NCBI GenBank assembly: GCA_002367695.1
Contig: DFDK01000010.1
Span: 23,239 to 30,077, forward strand
Length of the DNA stretch: 6,839 nt
Direction of reading: 5' to 3'
DNA from: Acidimicrobium sp. UBA3029
Lineage (GTDB): Bacteria; Actinomycetota; Acidimicrobiia; Acidimicrobiales; Ilumatobacteraceae
Below are positions 1-6,459 of the stretch, piece by piece (positions within the stretch are counted from its first letter, which is position 1; each line of letters opens with the position of its first letter). A program made the translations under genes and the position numbers. Under the pieces are notes generated by a model. It was not told where the DNA came from, did no database searches, and saw only the letters and a list, made by a program, of their open reading frames with translations.

Positions 1-206
1 GGGCCATTTTTGGCGATCGATTCGGCAATATCTGAAACCTGACCCACCACAAATGTGCGGTCGCCCAGAACCACCTGTCGCTCGCTGCGGTTTGTGGCAA
101 ATGTCGCCATCAACCACGTGACACCAAATAGAACCACAAAAAATAGGAGCCCTCCCGCGATTGGAAGAACCGCGCGAGCGAGTGGGGAGCGAAGGCGTAT
201 TTCCAT
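1..206 (-). CDS. N-terminal part of a membrane-anchored protein of unknown function (runs off the left edge)
   Basis: The minus strand is open from an ATG at 206 down to base 1, giving 68 complete residues with no stop; the C-terminus lies outside the window. The start MEIRLRSPLARAVLP is basic and is followed by a strongly hydrophobic stretch at about residues 14-35 (GGLLFFVVLFGVTWLM), then a polar region containing VLGDRTFVVGQVSDIAESIA. This fits a single N-terminal membrane anchor with the rest of the protein outside the cytoplasm. I do not recognise the family. The gene is divergent from the B12/sucCD operon. An overlapping plus-strand ORF at 55-261 is Arg- and Ser-rich with no domain character and is taken as its shadow. 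The hydrophobic N-terminus and the position facing an operon start support a real gene, but too little is visible for a function. Confidence 0.6.
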   Translation of the reverse strand, partial: MEIRLRSPLARAVLPIAGGLLFFVVLFGVTWLMATFATNRSERQVVLGDRTFVVGQVSDIAESIAKNG

Positions 207-292
207 GCTTCTAGTGTGGCCGATTGAGACGGGAAGTCGACCGTTTTGTGAGTTGGAATAGGTCACTGCCGAGGGCGTAAGGTTCTGTAGTC
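207..292. promoter_or_regulatory. Divergent intergenic region presumed to hold promoters for both flanking genes
   Basis: These 86 bases lie between the starts of the minus-strand membrane protein and the plus-strand B12-subunit gene, so promoters for both directions should sit here or in the adjoining coding ends. A TTGAGA at 224-229 resembles a -35 box, but no good -10 box sits 16-18 bases downstream, so I do not assign a promoter. TAAGG at 278-282, 10 bases before the GTG at 293, is the only weak ribosome-binding candidate. No hairpin, riboswitch or cobalamin-box-like structure was evident by eye. Confidence 0.3.
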
Positions 293-697
293 GTGAAACG
301 TCCTTACCGAGTTGTTGTAGCCAAACCAGGCCTGGATGGCCATGATCGTGGCGCCAAGACGATTACGCGCGCCCTTCGTGACCACGGCTTTGAAGTGATT
401 TACACGGGTCTGCACCAGTTGCCTGAGCAGATTGCCGAAACCGCACTGCAAGAAGATGTTGATGCCGTTGGGTTGTCGTTGTTATCGGGGGCGCATCTCA
501 CTTTGTTTCCACGAGTGATGGAAGAACTGCGTTCGCGTGATCTTGGAGACGTGCTCGTTTTTGGTGGTGGAGTAATTCCCGATGCCGATGCGAGTGAGTT
601 GCGCAGTCAGGGTGTTGGAGAAATATTTGGGCCTGGAACTTCACTGAAAGAAATTGCAACATGGCTTGAGCAAACGCTCGATGCTCGAGAACAATAA
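293..697 (+). CDS. Cobalamin-binding small subunit of an acyl-CoA mutase (methylmalonyl-CoA mutase McmA2 / isobutyryl-CoA mutase IcmB type)
   Basis: A 134-residue cytoplasmic protein consisting of a single B12-binding Rossmann-like domain. Visible motifs are DGHDRG at residues 15-20 (the DxHxxG signature, with His17 as the expected lower axial cobalt ligand), LSLLSGAH at 61-68 (the S-x-L region around the nucleotide tail) and FGGGVIP at 90-96 (the GG motif). In this family the subunit pairs with a separate catalytic large subunit and carries adenosylcobalamin for the carbon-skeleton rearrangement of methylmalonyl-CoA to succinyl-CoA, or of isobutyryl-CoA to butyryl-CoA. IYTGLHQ and SGAH resemble the stand-alone McmA2/IcmB group more than the C-terminal domain of fused MutB; sequence alone does not decide the substrate. 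sucC, 14 bases downstream, favours succinyl-CoA chemistry by context. Start is GTG at 293, chosen because the first beta strand (YRVVVAKPG) begins at residue 5; the upstream ribosome site is weak. No catalytic subunit is visible here. Confidence 0.9.
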   Translation: MKRPYRVVVAKPGLDGHDRGAKTITRALRDHGFEVIYTGLHQLPEQIAETALQEDVDAVGLSLLSGAHLTLFPRVMEELRSRDLGDVLVFGGGVIPDADASELRSQGVGEIFGPGTSLKEIATWLEQTLDAREQ

Positions 698-711
698 ACG
701 AAAGCAGAGCA

Positions 712-1857
712 ATGGACCTTTTTGAATATCAGGGCAAACAGTATTTTGCCAAGTACAACATTCCGGTATCTGCAGGTGGAGTGGCAACAACTGTTGACGA
801 AGCCGTAGCAGTTGCCTTGATCGCGAAGTACCCAGTTGTAGTTAAAGCACAGGTGCAAGTTGGAGGTCGCGGCAAAGCGGGCGGAATCAAGCTGGCCAAC
901 GACGAAGCCGAAGTGCGGTTGCATGCCAAAAATATTTTGGGAATGGACATTAAGGGCCATGTTGTTAAGCGCGTATGGGTAGAACACGCATCGGATATTG
1001 CCGAAGAGTATTACGCGTCATTCACTCTTGACCGCGCAGCAAAGCAGCACTTGTTGATGTTGAGCGCGCAGGGTGGTGTCGAGATTGAAGATGTTGCAGC
1101 AAAAGATCCAACTGCGATTGTGAAGTTGCACATCAACCCAATCGATGGACTTCCGCTCGAGACAGCGCATTCTGCGTGTGTTGATGCCAAGATTCCCGCC
1201 AAAGCTCTCGATGGTGTGGCCGACATGCTCGTCAAGTTGTACAACTGTTTCACCCAAGGCGACTGTGACTTGGCAGAAATTAACCCGCTGATTTTGAAGC
1301 CAACAGGCGAAATTCATGCACTCGATGCCAAAGTGTCATTGGATGTGAACGCATCGTTTAGGCATCCGGAGTGGGCCGAATATGCTGCGACCGAAGAGTT
1401 GGATGCACGCGAGCTACTTGCACGCGAAAAGAATCTGCAATACATCGGGTTGGATGGCACGGTCGGCATTATCGCCAATGGTGCTGGCTTAGCGATGAGC
1501 ACACTCGATGTCGTCAATCAGGTTGGTGGATCGGCTGCAAACTTCCTTGACATTGGTGGTGGCGCAAATGCCGAGTTGATGACGGCAGCGCTTGAAGTGA
1601 TCAACTCGGACCCCAAGGTCAAGAGTATTTTGATCAACATTTTTGGTGGCATCACTCGTGGCGAAGAGGTTGCCAAGGGAATTGTCGAAGCAGTGAAGCG
1701 AGTTGCTCTACGCGCCCCAATTGTTATTCGCCTCGATGGCACAAATGCCGACGAAGGTCGAAAGATTCTTGCTGATGCAGGAATTCCCGAATCGCAACTC
1801 ACGAGTCAACCAACCATGCTCGAAGCCGCACGCGCCGCTGTCGAGATGGCCAAGTAG
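712..1857 (+). CDS. sucC: Succinyl-CoA synthetase (ADP/GDP-forming) beta subunit
   Basis: 381 residues, near the usual length of about 385-390. Together with SucD it catalyses the reversible conversion of succinyl-CoA, phosphate and NDP to succinate, CoA and NTP in the cytoplasmic TCA cycle. The N-terminus MDLFEYQGKQYF is typical. An ATP-grasp domain covers about residues 1-235, with the nucleotide/phosphate segment QVQVGGRGKAGG at 47-58 and metal ligands expected at Asn191 (in AEINPL) and Asp205 (in ALDAK). The C-terminal CoA-ligase domain carries NGAGLAMSTLD at 256-266, DIGGGA at 280-285 and FGGITR at 311-316, where the SucD phosphohistidine is expected to dock. Preference for ADP or GDP cannot be read reliably by eye. 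It starts 14 bases after the B12-subunit stop; the ribosome site is weak (GAAAG at 700-704). The stop overlaps the ribosome site of sucD, so the two are very probably co-translated. Confidence 0.97.
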   Translation: MDLFEYQGKQYFAKYNIPVSAGGVATTVDEAVAVALIAKYPVVVKAQVQVGGRGKAGGIKLANDEAEVRLHAKNILGMDIKGHVVKRVWVEHASDIAEEYYASFTLDRAAKQHLLMLSAQGGVEIEDVAAKDPTAIVKLHINPIDGLPLETAHSACVDAKIPAKALDGVADMLVKLYNCFTQGDCDLAEINPLILKPTGEIHALDAKVSLDVNASFRHPEWAEYAATEELDARELLAREKNLQYIGLDGTVGIIANGAGLAMSTLDVVNQVGGSAANFLDIGGGANAELMTAALEVINSDPKVKSILINIFGGITRGEEVAKGIVEAVKRVALRAPIVIRLDGTNADEGRKILADAGIPESQLTSQPTMLEAARAAVEMAK

Positions 1858-1860
1858 GAG
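1856..1860 (+). promoter_or_regulatory. Shine-Dalgarno site of sucD overlapping the sucC stop codon
   Basis: AGGAG lies 8 bases before the sucD ATG at 1869 and shares its first two bases with the TAG stop of sucC (1855-1857). It is the clearest ribosome-binding site in the operon. It suggests that terminating ribosomes on sucC feed sucD, which suits two subunits needed in equal amounts. Confidence 0.8.
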
Positions 1861-1868
1861 AACGAACC

Positions 1869-2771
1869 ATGGCAATTTTTGTAGACCAAAATACGAAAGT
1901 CATTGTGCAAGGTTTGACAGGTGGCCAGGGGCGTTTTCATGGCCTACGCAACAAGGCTTATGGCACTCAAGTCGTTGGTGGTGTCACGCCAGGAAAGGCT
2001 GGACAAGACGTAGAGGGAATTCCTGTTTTTGATTCGGTTGCGGATGCCGTTGCAGCAACGGGAGCAAACGCATCGTTTATCGCTGTGCCGCCAAAAGCGG
2101 CACCAGCAGCAATTCTTGAAGCAGCTCGTGCGGGTATTGGTTTTGTTGTGTGCATCACCGAGGGTGTGCCGGCACAAGACGAAGCCCGTGTGTTTGCCAC
2201 GCTGCAACGCGACTACCCCTCCACGCGGTTGCTTGGCCCAAACTGCCCAGGAATTATTAGTCCGGGCAAGTGCAACATCGGAATCACCGCTGGCGAAATT
2301 GCGCAACTGCCAAGTGCGAGCGGACCAAATGTTGGAATTGTTTCCCGCTCCGGAACTCTCACGTATCAAGCGCTGTACGAGTTGAAGCAGCAGGGTATCG
2401 GCGTCAGCACTTGCGTTGGAATTGGTGGCGACCCAGTCCCTGGTACTTCCTTCGTTGATTGCCTCGCACAGTTTCAAGCAGACCCTGAAACACACGCGAT
2501 CATCATGATTGGTGAGATCGGTGGTTCGGCCGAAGAAGAGGCTGCAGAGTTCATCACCAATCATGTGACTAAGCCGATGAGCGCATACATCGCAGGTGTG
2601 ACTGCGCCTGCCGGCAAAAAAATGGGCCATGCCGGGGCCATCGTGTCTGGTGGCAAAGGCACGGCACAGGGCAAGATGGATGCATTGCGTGCTGCTGGTG
2701 TACAGATTGGCTTGAATCCCACCGAAGCTGGAATATTGATGGCGGAGATCGTTCGGACAATACGCTCTTAG
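1869..2771 (+). CDS. sucD: Succinyl-CoA synthetase (ADP/GDP-forming) alpha subunit
   Basis: 300 residues, close to the family length of about 290-300. The alpha subunit binds CoA and carries the phosphohistidine relay that moves phosphate between succinyl phosphate and the nucleotide bound to SucC. An N-terminal Rossmann-type CoA-binding domain shows TGGQGRFH at residues 17-24 and GGVTPGKAG at 37-45. GPNCPG lies at 123-128. The ligase domain follows, with VSRSGTLTYQ at 158-167 and GIGGDPVPGTSF at 184-195. GKKMGHAGAIVSGGKGTA around residues 249-266 contains the active-site His254, equivalent to His246 of the E. coli enzyme. All key residues are present, so the enzyme looks functional. It starts 11 bases after sucC from a strong ribosome site and ends 3 bases before the acyltransferase start. 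Long antisense ORFs here, including one of 281 codons, are shadows. Confidence 0.97.
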   Translation: MAIFVDQNTKVIVQGLTGGQGRFHGLRNKAYGTQVVGGVTPGKAGQDVEGIPVFDSVADAVAATGANASFIAVPPKAAPAAILEAARAGIGFVVCITEGVPAQDEARVFATLQRDYPSTRLLGPNCPGIISPGKCNIGITAGEIAQLPSASGPNVGIVSRSGTLTYQALYELKQQGIGVSTCVGIGGDPVPGTSFVDCLAQFQADPETHAIIMIGEIGGSAEEEAAEFITNHVTKPMSAYIAGVTAPAGKKMGHAGAIVSGGKGTAQGKMDALRAAGVQIGLNPTEAGILMAEIVRTIRS

Positions 2772-2774
2772 TAA

Positions 2775-4706
2775 ATGAATCGCCAACAATCACTGAGGTA
2801 TCTGCCAGGCCTTGATGGTCTGCGCGCGGTTGCAGTGATAGCCGTGATTTTGTATCACGCAAATAAGAGATGGGTGAGCGGCGGCTTCCTTGGTGTTGAA
2901 GTATTTTTTGTGATTAGCGGATATTTGATCACGATGCTGCTGATCAACGAATCGCAGGAAAATGGGAAGATCAATTTCAGGGCGTTCTGGATGCGACGTG
3001 CGCGAAGGCTGTTGCCTGCGTTATGGACTCTGCTGATTGGCGTAACCACGTATTGCGCGCTGTTTGAGCGCGACACGCTGGGGAACCTGCGTGGAGATGT
3101 GTTGGCCGCATTTATGTATGGCTTCAATTGGTTTCAGATCTGGGTTGGCACCTCATATTTCAGCGCATTTGGTTTTGTACCACTTCGACACCTGTGGTCA
3201 TTGGCTGTAGAAGAACAGTTTTATTTAGTGTGGCCGGTACTGATCGCCGTAGTGCTCAAGTTGTTTGGTCGCAGACCCGTGCTGTTGGGGACCTTGTTTT
3301 TTACCGCGTCCATTGCGGTATCTATCTACGTTGCAAAAACCTTTGAGCCTGGAGCAAATGGCTCGGTGCTCGAAACCCCAGATCACTACCTCGCAATCTT
3401 CGGACACGCTGTTTCAAAAGTCGATTTCTTATTTTTGGGCACACTCGGGCGATCGGGTGGTTTGCTGATTGGCTCTGCCCTCGCTTTTTGGTGGAAGCCC
3501 TCAATGTTTCATATCGATCATCCAACTTCGGAACGCCACATTGTGTCGATTGTCGGTTGGTTGGGCGTACTTGGGCTTGGAGCAATGTTGTGGAGTTTCC
3601 ATGACGTGGTTGAAGGCGGTGTCGATGGCGGCACGAGTGGCTACGCACCATTGTTTCAGGGCGGTTTTCTTCTCGTCGGGCTTGCAAGCATTGCAATCAT
3701 TGCGGCGGCAGTGCACCCTCACACCGTGTTATCAAAACGAGTCCTTGGCAACCCAGTATTGGTTTACATCGGTCAGCGGTCATATGGCTTGTACTTATTT
3801 CACTGGCCTATCTTTCAGTTTTATCGGCAGTTTGCTGGCCGGGGGCTCAATGTCATCGAGTTCGTTTTGCTGTTTACACTTGCGCTTTTCGTCACCGAGG
3901 TGTCATATCGATATATCGAGATGCCGGTGCGCTCTGGCAGACTTCGTGAGACGTGGGACAAGTTTCGTCATTCGCGACTCGATTCGGACAGAGAAAAACG
4001 ACAGAGCATCATTGCAGTGGCCGTCGTTGCTGCAGTAATACCGATCTTCGCATTGGTGAGTCTTGCAACGGCGCAAGTCAAATTGGATGATATTGGCCAG
4101 AGCCTCGCTGATGGAGAGAGCGGTGTTGTAAATGTGATGTCCAGTACAACAGTTGCCGCATCGACCTTAACTACTTTGTCGGGTGCAACCGGTGTTGTAG
4201 ACACCATCATGCCTTCGCCATCGACAACAACACTCGATGGACAGGTTATCGAAATCATTGCAATTGGTGATTCGGTGATGTTGGGTGCTGCCAACGTACT
4301 GACAGAGCGTGGCATTACGGTAGACGCGCTGAAGAGCAGACCGTTTCGTCAGGCGCTTGAGATTTGCAACTATCTCAAGTCAGTAAACCGGCTTGGTGAA
4401 ATTGTGATTATTCACCTCGGTACAAATAACTATGTAGATCAAAAAACTTTGGATGAGATAATGGTTGCCTTGGCCGATATAGACACCGTTGTGTTTGTGA
4501 CGAATCACGTACCTGGCAAAAAATGGCAAGAGCCAAATAATCTGCTGCTGCGGGCGATGCCAGATCAATACGGCAATGTCAAGATCCTTGACTGGTACAC
4601 AATTGCCGAAGCTCATCCGGAATATTTGTACGGAGACAAAATTCACCTCAACCTCGAGGGTCGGGCTGTGTATGCCGACCTCATCATGCAAGTAATAGGA
4701 AAGTAG
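2775..4706 (+). CDS. OafA/OatA-like membrane O-acyltransferase with a C-terminal extracytoplasmic SGNH domain
   Basis: 643 residues in two parts. Residues about 8-380 are an acyltransferase-3 domain: RYLPGLDGLRAVAV at 8-21, LYH with His28, FLGVEVFFVISGYLI at 38-52, the basic WMRRARRLLPALW at 72-84, LWSLAVEEQFYLVWP at 140-154 and YGLYLFHWPIF at 337-347. About ten hydrophobic helices span this part and another lies near 411-433. A Ser/Thr-rich linker at about 455-487 leads to an SGNH hydrolase-like domain with GDS (Ser500), HLGTNN (Gly549, Asn551) and Asp621/His624. The family moves acyl, mostly acetyl, groups across the membrane onto surface sugars; in OatA the SGNH domain acetylates peptidoglycan, so a cell-wall or exopolysaccharide acceptor is likely but unproven. 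The start is 3 bases after the sucD stop with no evident ribosome site, implying translational coupling. It is an odd neighbour between sucD and mdh. Confidence 0.93.
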   Translation: MNRQQSLRYLPGLDGLRAVAVIAVILYHANKRWVSGGFLGVEVFFVISGYLITMLLINESQENGKINFRAFWMRRARRLLPALWTLLIGVTTYCALFERDTLGNLRGDVLAAFMYGFNWFQIWVGTSYFSAFGFVPLRHLWSLAVEEQFYLVWPVLIAVVLKLFGRRPVLLGTLFFTASIAVSIYVAKTFEPGANGSVLETPDHYLAIFGHAVSKVDFLFLGTLGRSGGLLIGSALAFWWKPSMFHIDHPTSERHIVSIVGWLGVLGLGAMLWSFHDVVEGGVDGGTSGYAPLFQGGFLLVGLASIAIIAAAVHPHTVLSKRVLGNPVLVYIGQRSYGLYLFHWPIFQFYRQFAGRGLNVIEFVLLFTLALFVTEVSYRYIEMPVRSGRLRETWDKFRHSRLDSDREKRQSIIAVAVVAAVIPIFALVSLATAQVKLDDIGQSLADGESGVVNVMSSTTVAASTLTTLSGATGVVDTIMPSPSTTTLDGQVIEIIAIGDSVMLGAANVLTERGITVDALKSRPFRQALEICNYLKSVNRLGEIVIIHLGTNNYVDQKTLDEIMVALADIDTVVFVTNHVPGKKWQEPNNLLLRAMPDQYGNVKILDWYTIAEAHPEYLYGDKIHLNLEGRAVYADLIMQVIGK

Positions 4707-4716
4707 TCTTTGGGCT

Positions 4717-5715
4717 ATGACATCTTCAGCTAAATCACCAGTACGAGTAACTATCACGGGAGCAGCCGGTCAAATTGGATACAGCCTGTTGTTTCGAATC
4801 GCATCAGGCGCAATGCTCGGTGCAGACACACCAGTGATTCTGCAATTGCTTGAAGTAACTCCAGCACTTGGTGCGCTTGGCGGAGTGAAGATGGAATTGG
4901 ATGACTGTGCATTTCCAAACCTTGTGGACGTAGTGATGACTGACGACCCAAACGTGGCGTTTGGTGACACCGATATTGCCTTGCTCGTTGGAGCGATGCC
5001 ACGCAAAGAAGGCATGGAGCGCAGCGATTTACTGTCGGCAAATGGCGGCATCTTTAAGCCTCAAGGCGCTGCCATTAGCGCCAATGCTAAAAAGAACATC
5101 AAGGTGTTGGTCGTGGGGAATCCCGCTAATACCAATGCTGCGATTGCGATGCATAACGCCAAGAACATTGACCCACGTCAGTTCACTGCAATGACCCGCC
5201 TCGATCACAATCGTGCGATCAGCCAACTGGCACAACGCGTTGGGCGCCCCGTGTCATCGATTAAAAAGATGACAATCTGGGGTAACCATTCGACAACACA
5301 GTATCCAGACCTGTTTCATTGCGAAGTTGACGGCAAGAATGCTGCGCAATTGGTCAACGATCAGACATGGGTTGAAGAGACCTACATTCCAACTGTCGCA
5401 AAGCGCGGTGCCGCAGTCATCAAGGCTCGCGGATCTTCGTCGGCGGCAAGTGCTGCAAATGCCGCAGTAGACCATGTGCGTTCGTGGGTGTTGGGCACGC
5501 CGGTTGGTGACTGGGTTTCTATGTCGGTGCCATCCGACGGTAGCTACGGCGTACCGCAAGGCGTGATGTCGTCTTTCCCTTGTGTTTGCGAAAACGGTGA
5601 GTACAAAATTGTGCAAGGACTCGAGATTGATCCGTTTAGTCGCACACGTATTGATGCCTCGGTTGCAGAACTGATCGAAGAGCGTGATGCTGTTCACGAA
5701 CTGGGCTTGATCTAA
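4717..5715 (+). CDS. mdh: Malate dehydrogenase, NAD-dependent, cytosolic-type (about 330-residue group)
   Basis: 332 residues. Catalyses reversible oxidation of malate to oxaloacetate with NAD in the cytoplasm, the last TCA step. The Rossmann domain begins with TGAAGQIGYSLLFRIASG at residues 14-31; Glu46 in LQLLEVTP ends the second strand, where an acidic residue normally selects NAD over NADP. The substrate loop GAMPRKEGMER (92-102) supplies Arg95 and Arg102; VVGNPANTN is at 132-140. TRLDHNRA gives Arg161 and Asp163, and IWGNHSTTQYPD gives the proton-relay His191. This is the MDH group of cytosolic/actinobacterial type rather than the LDH-like group of about 310 residues. All catalytic residues are present. 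It starts 10 bases after the acyltransferase stop; AGGAAAG at 4697-4703 is a possible ribosome site, at a rather long spacing of 13. The last codons and the TAA stop lie inside a tandem duplication. Confidence 0.97.
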   Translation: MTSSAKSPVRVTITGAAGQIGYSLLFRIASGAMLGADTPVILQLLEVTPALGALGGVKMELDDCAFPNLVDVVMTDDPNVAFGDTDIALLVGAMPRKEGMERSDLLSANGGIFKPQGAAISANAKKNIKVLVVGNPANTNAAIAMHNAKNIDPRQFTAMTRLDHNRAISQLAQRVGRPVSSIKKMTIWGNHSTTQYPDLFHCEVDGKNAAQLVNDQTWVEETYIPTVAKRGAAVIKARGSSSAASAANAAVDHVRSWVLGTPVGDWVSMSVPSDGSYGVPQGVMSSFPCVCENGEYKIVQGLEIDPFSRTRIDASVAELIEERDAVHELGLI

Positions 5716-5739
5716 AACTTGACTTGATCTACAACTTGA
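5706..5739 (+). repeat. Two-copy 17-base tandem duplication spanning the mdh stop codon
   Basis: Unit 1 (5706-5722) is CTTGATCTAAAACTTGA and unit 2 (5723-5739) is CTTGATCTACAACTTGA, matching at 16 of 17 bases with no gap. Unit 1 contains the final mdh codons and the TAA stop at 5713-5715; in unit 2 the matching triplet reads TAC. The pair fills nearly all of the 25-base gap between mdh and the convergent M23 gene, whose stop begins at 5741. It looks like a recent local duplication by replication slippage. The units are not inverted, so they form no terminator hairpin. Confidence 0.85.
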
Positions 5740-5740
5740 A

Positions 5741-6415
5741 TTAGCCCGAGGTTTGAGCAAATGCCGCTCTGGTGTCTGCGCGTGAGCGAGTGCAACCCAG
5801 TGGGTCCTGTTTGACTAGTTTTTTTAACTCCTTGACCGGAGAGAGCTGATCTCCTTTTCTCCACGCATTCAAATATTTTTGTGGCCAAATCTCACCCTGC
5901 AGCAAAAATGCTTCAACCACAGGACACACACGCGATATTCCTAAATGTGTGTGACACCTGGTAACACGGGCATTGCCAGACGAACCCATGACGCCAATCC
6001 AATCACCTGGACTGACACGCTGACCTGTTGCAACTTTTACTCTGCCAAGGTGCGCAAAGAAATAGCGTACGTTGTCGTCCCCAACAAGAGTGATCGTCTT
6101 GCCGCCGCGGGTTCCGAGCGCATCAATTGTTTTTACCCATTTGTCAATTGTGCGTGTTTGGGTAATGGTTCCAGCGGTTGGTGCAAGCACGCGGGCGTAA
6201 CAACCCTGTACATCGGCGGCAGGGTAATGCAGATGATCGGTCGGGTAGCGAACAGCAACTTTGGAAAATGGAAAAACATAAGACACATGCAACGTTGTTG
6301 CATTAACGACAGACTCGTTATCGGTAGCAAGTAATTTTGTAGGTATGAGCGATGCAAAAAGCATATTTGTTGCAGCAACGCAGAGCGTGACTGTGGTGCG
6401 GAACTCCCGACGCAT
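5741..6415 (-). CDS. Secreted M23 (LytM-type) metallopeptidase-like protein
   Basis: 224 residues. The N-terminus MRREFR plus a hydrophobic stretch to about residue 30 (TLCVAATNMLFASLIP, then LLA) looks like a signal peptide, so the mature protein should act outside the membrane. The domain at about 55-165 has the M23 order: HLHYPAAD at 61-68 (probable first zinc ligands, a His and Asp68), VLAPTAGTI at 76-84, FAHLG with His122, GQRVSPGDWIGVMGSSGNA at 131-149, and CHTHLG at 154-159 with His155 and His157 in place of the usual HLHF. M23 enzymes cut peptidoglycan cross-bridges, and some relatives without activity only regulate amidases; here most metal ligands appear present. Four cysteines remain after the predicted signal (72, 154, 164, 208). 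The gene is convergent with mdh and divergent from the nucleoside hydrolase, so it is its own unit. Overlapping plus-strand ORFs lack domain features. Confidence 0.85.
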   Translation of the reverse strand: MRREFRTTVTLCVAATNMLFASLIPTKLLATDNESVVNATTLHVSYVFPFSKVAVRYPTDHLHYPAADVQGCYARVLAPTAGTITQTRTIDKWVKTIDALGTRGGKTITLVGDDNVRYFFAHLGRVKVATGQRVSPGDWIGVMGSSGNARVTRCHTHLGISRVCPVVEAFLLQGEIWPQKYLNAWRKGDQLSPVKELKKLVKQDPLGCTRSRADTRAAFAQTSG

Positions 6416-6459
6416 GATTCCGAGCGTAGTACGGATCGCATAAATGTTACGGTAGAAGG
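6416..6459. promoter_or_regulatory. Very short divergent promoter region between the M23 gene and the nucleoside hydrolase gene
   Basis: Only 44 bases separate the two start codons, so any promoters here must overlap each other or reach into the coding ends. On the minus strand TAACAT (plus-strand 6444-6449, reading ATGTTA) fits a TAnnnT -10 pattern 28 bases before the M23 start, and GGAAT just before the ATG could be a weak ribosome site. On the plus strand AGAAGG (6454-6459) abuts the ATG with no spacing, which is unsuitable for normal ribosome binding. These are eye-level matches only. Confidence 0.35.

Noticed and set aside
1944..2789. 281-codon open frame on the minus strand opposite sucD
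   Set aside because: Its translation is rich in His, Cys and Arg with no recognisable domain, while the plus strand encodes a complete SucD with all active-site motifs. It is a codon-bias shadow.
3322..4038. Long open frames on both strands (3322-3696 minus, 3469-4038 plus) within the acyltransferase gene
   Set aside because: They sit out of frame inside a continuous 643-residue protein with conserved motifs at both ends, and have no domain features of their own.
5796..5825. Short inverted repeat (ACCCA/TGGGT) followed by a T7 run, resembling a terminator for mdh
   Set aside because: The stem cannot exceed about 3 pairs with a realistic loop, and the T run is some 11 bases further on. It lies in M23 coding sequence, so it is probably chance.
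5945..6334. 129-codon plus-strand frame opposite the M23 gene
   Set aside because: No ribosome site or domain was seen, and the opposite strand carries a signal peptide and the M23 motif order in frame.
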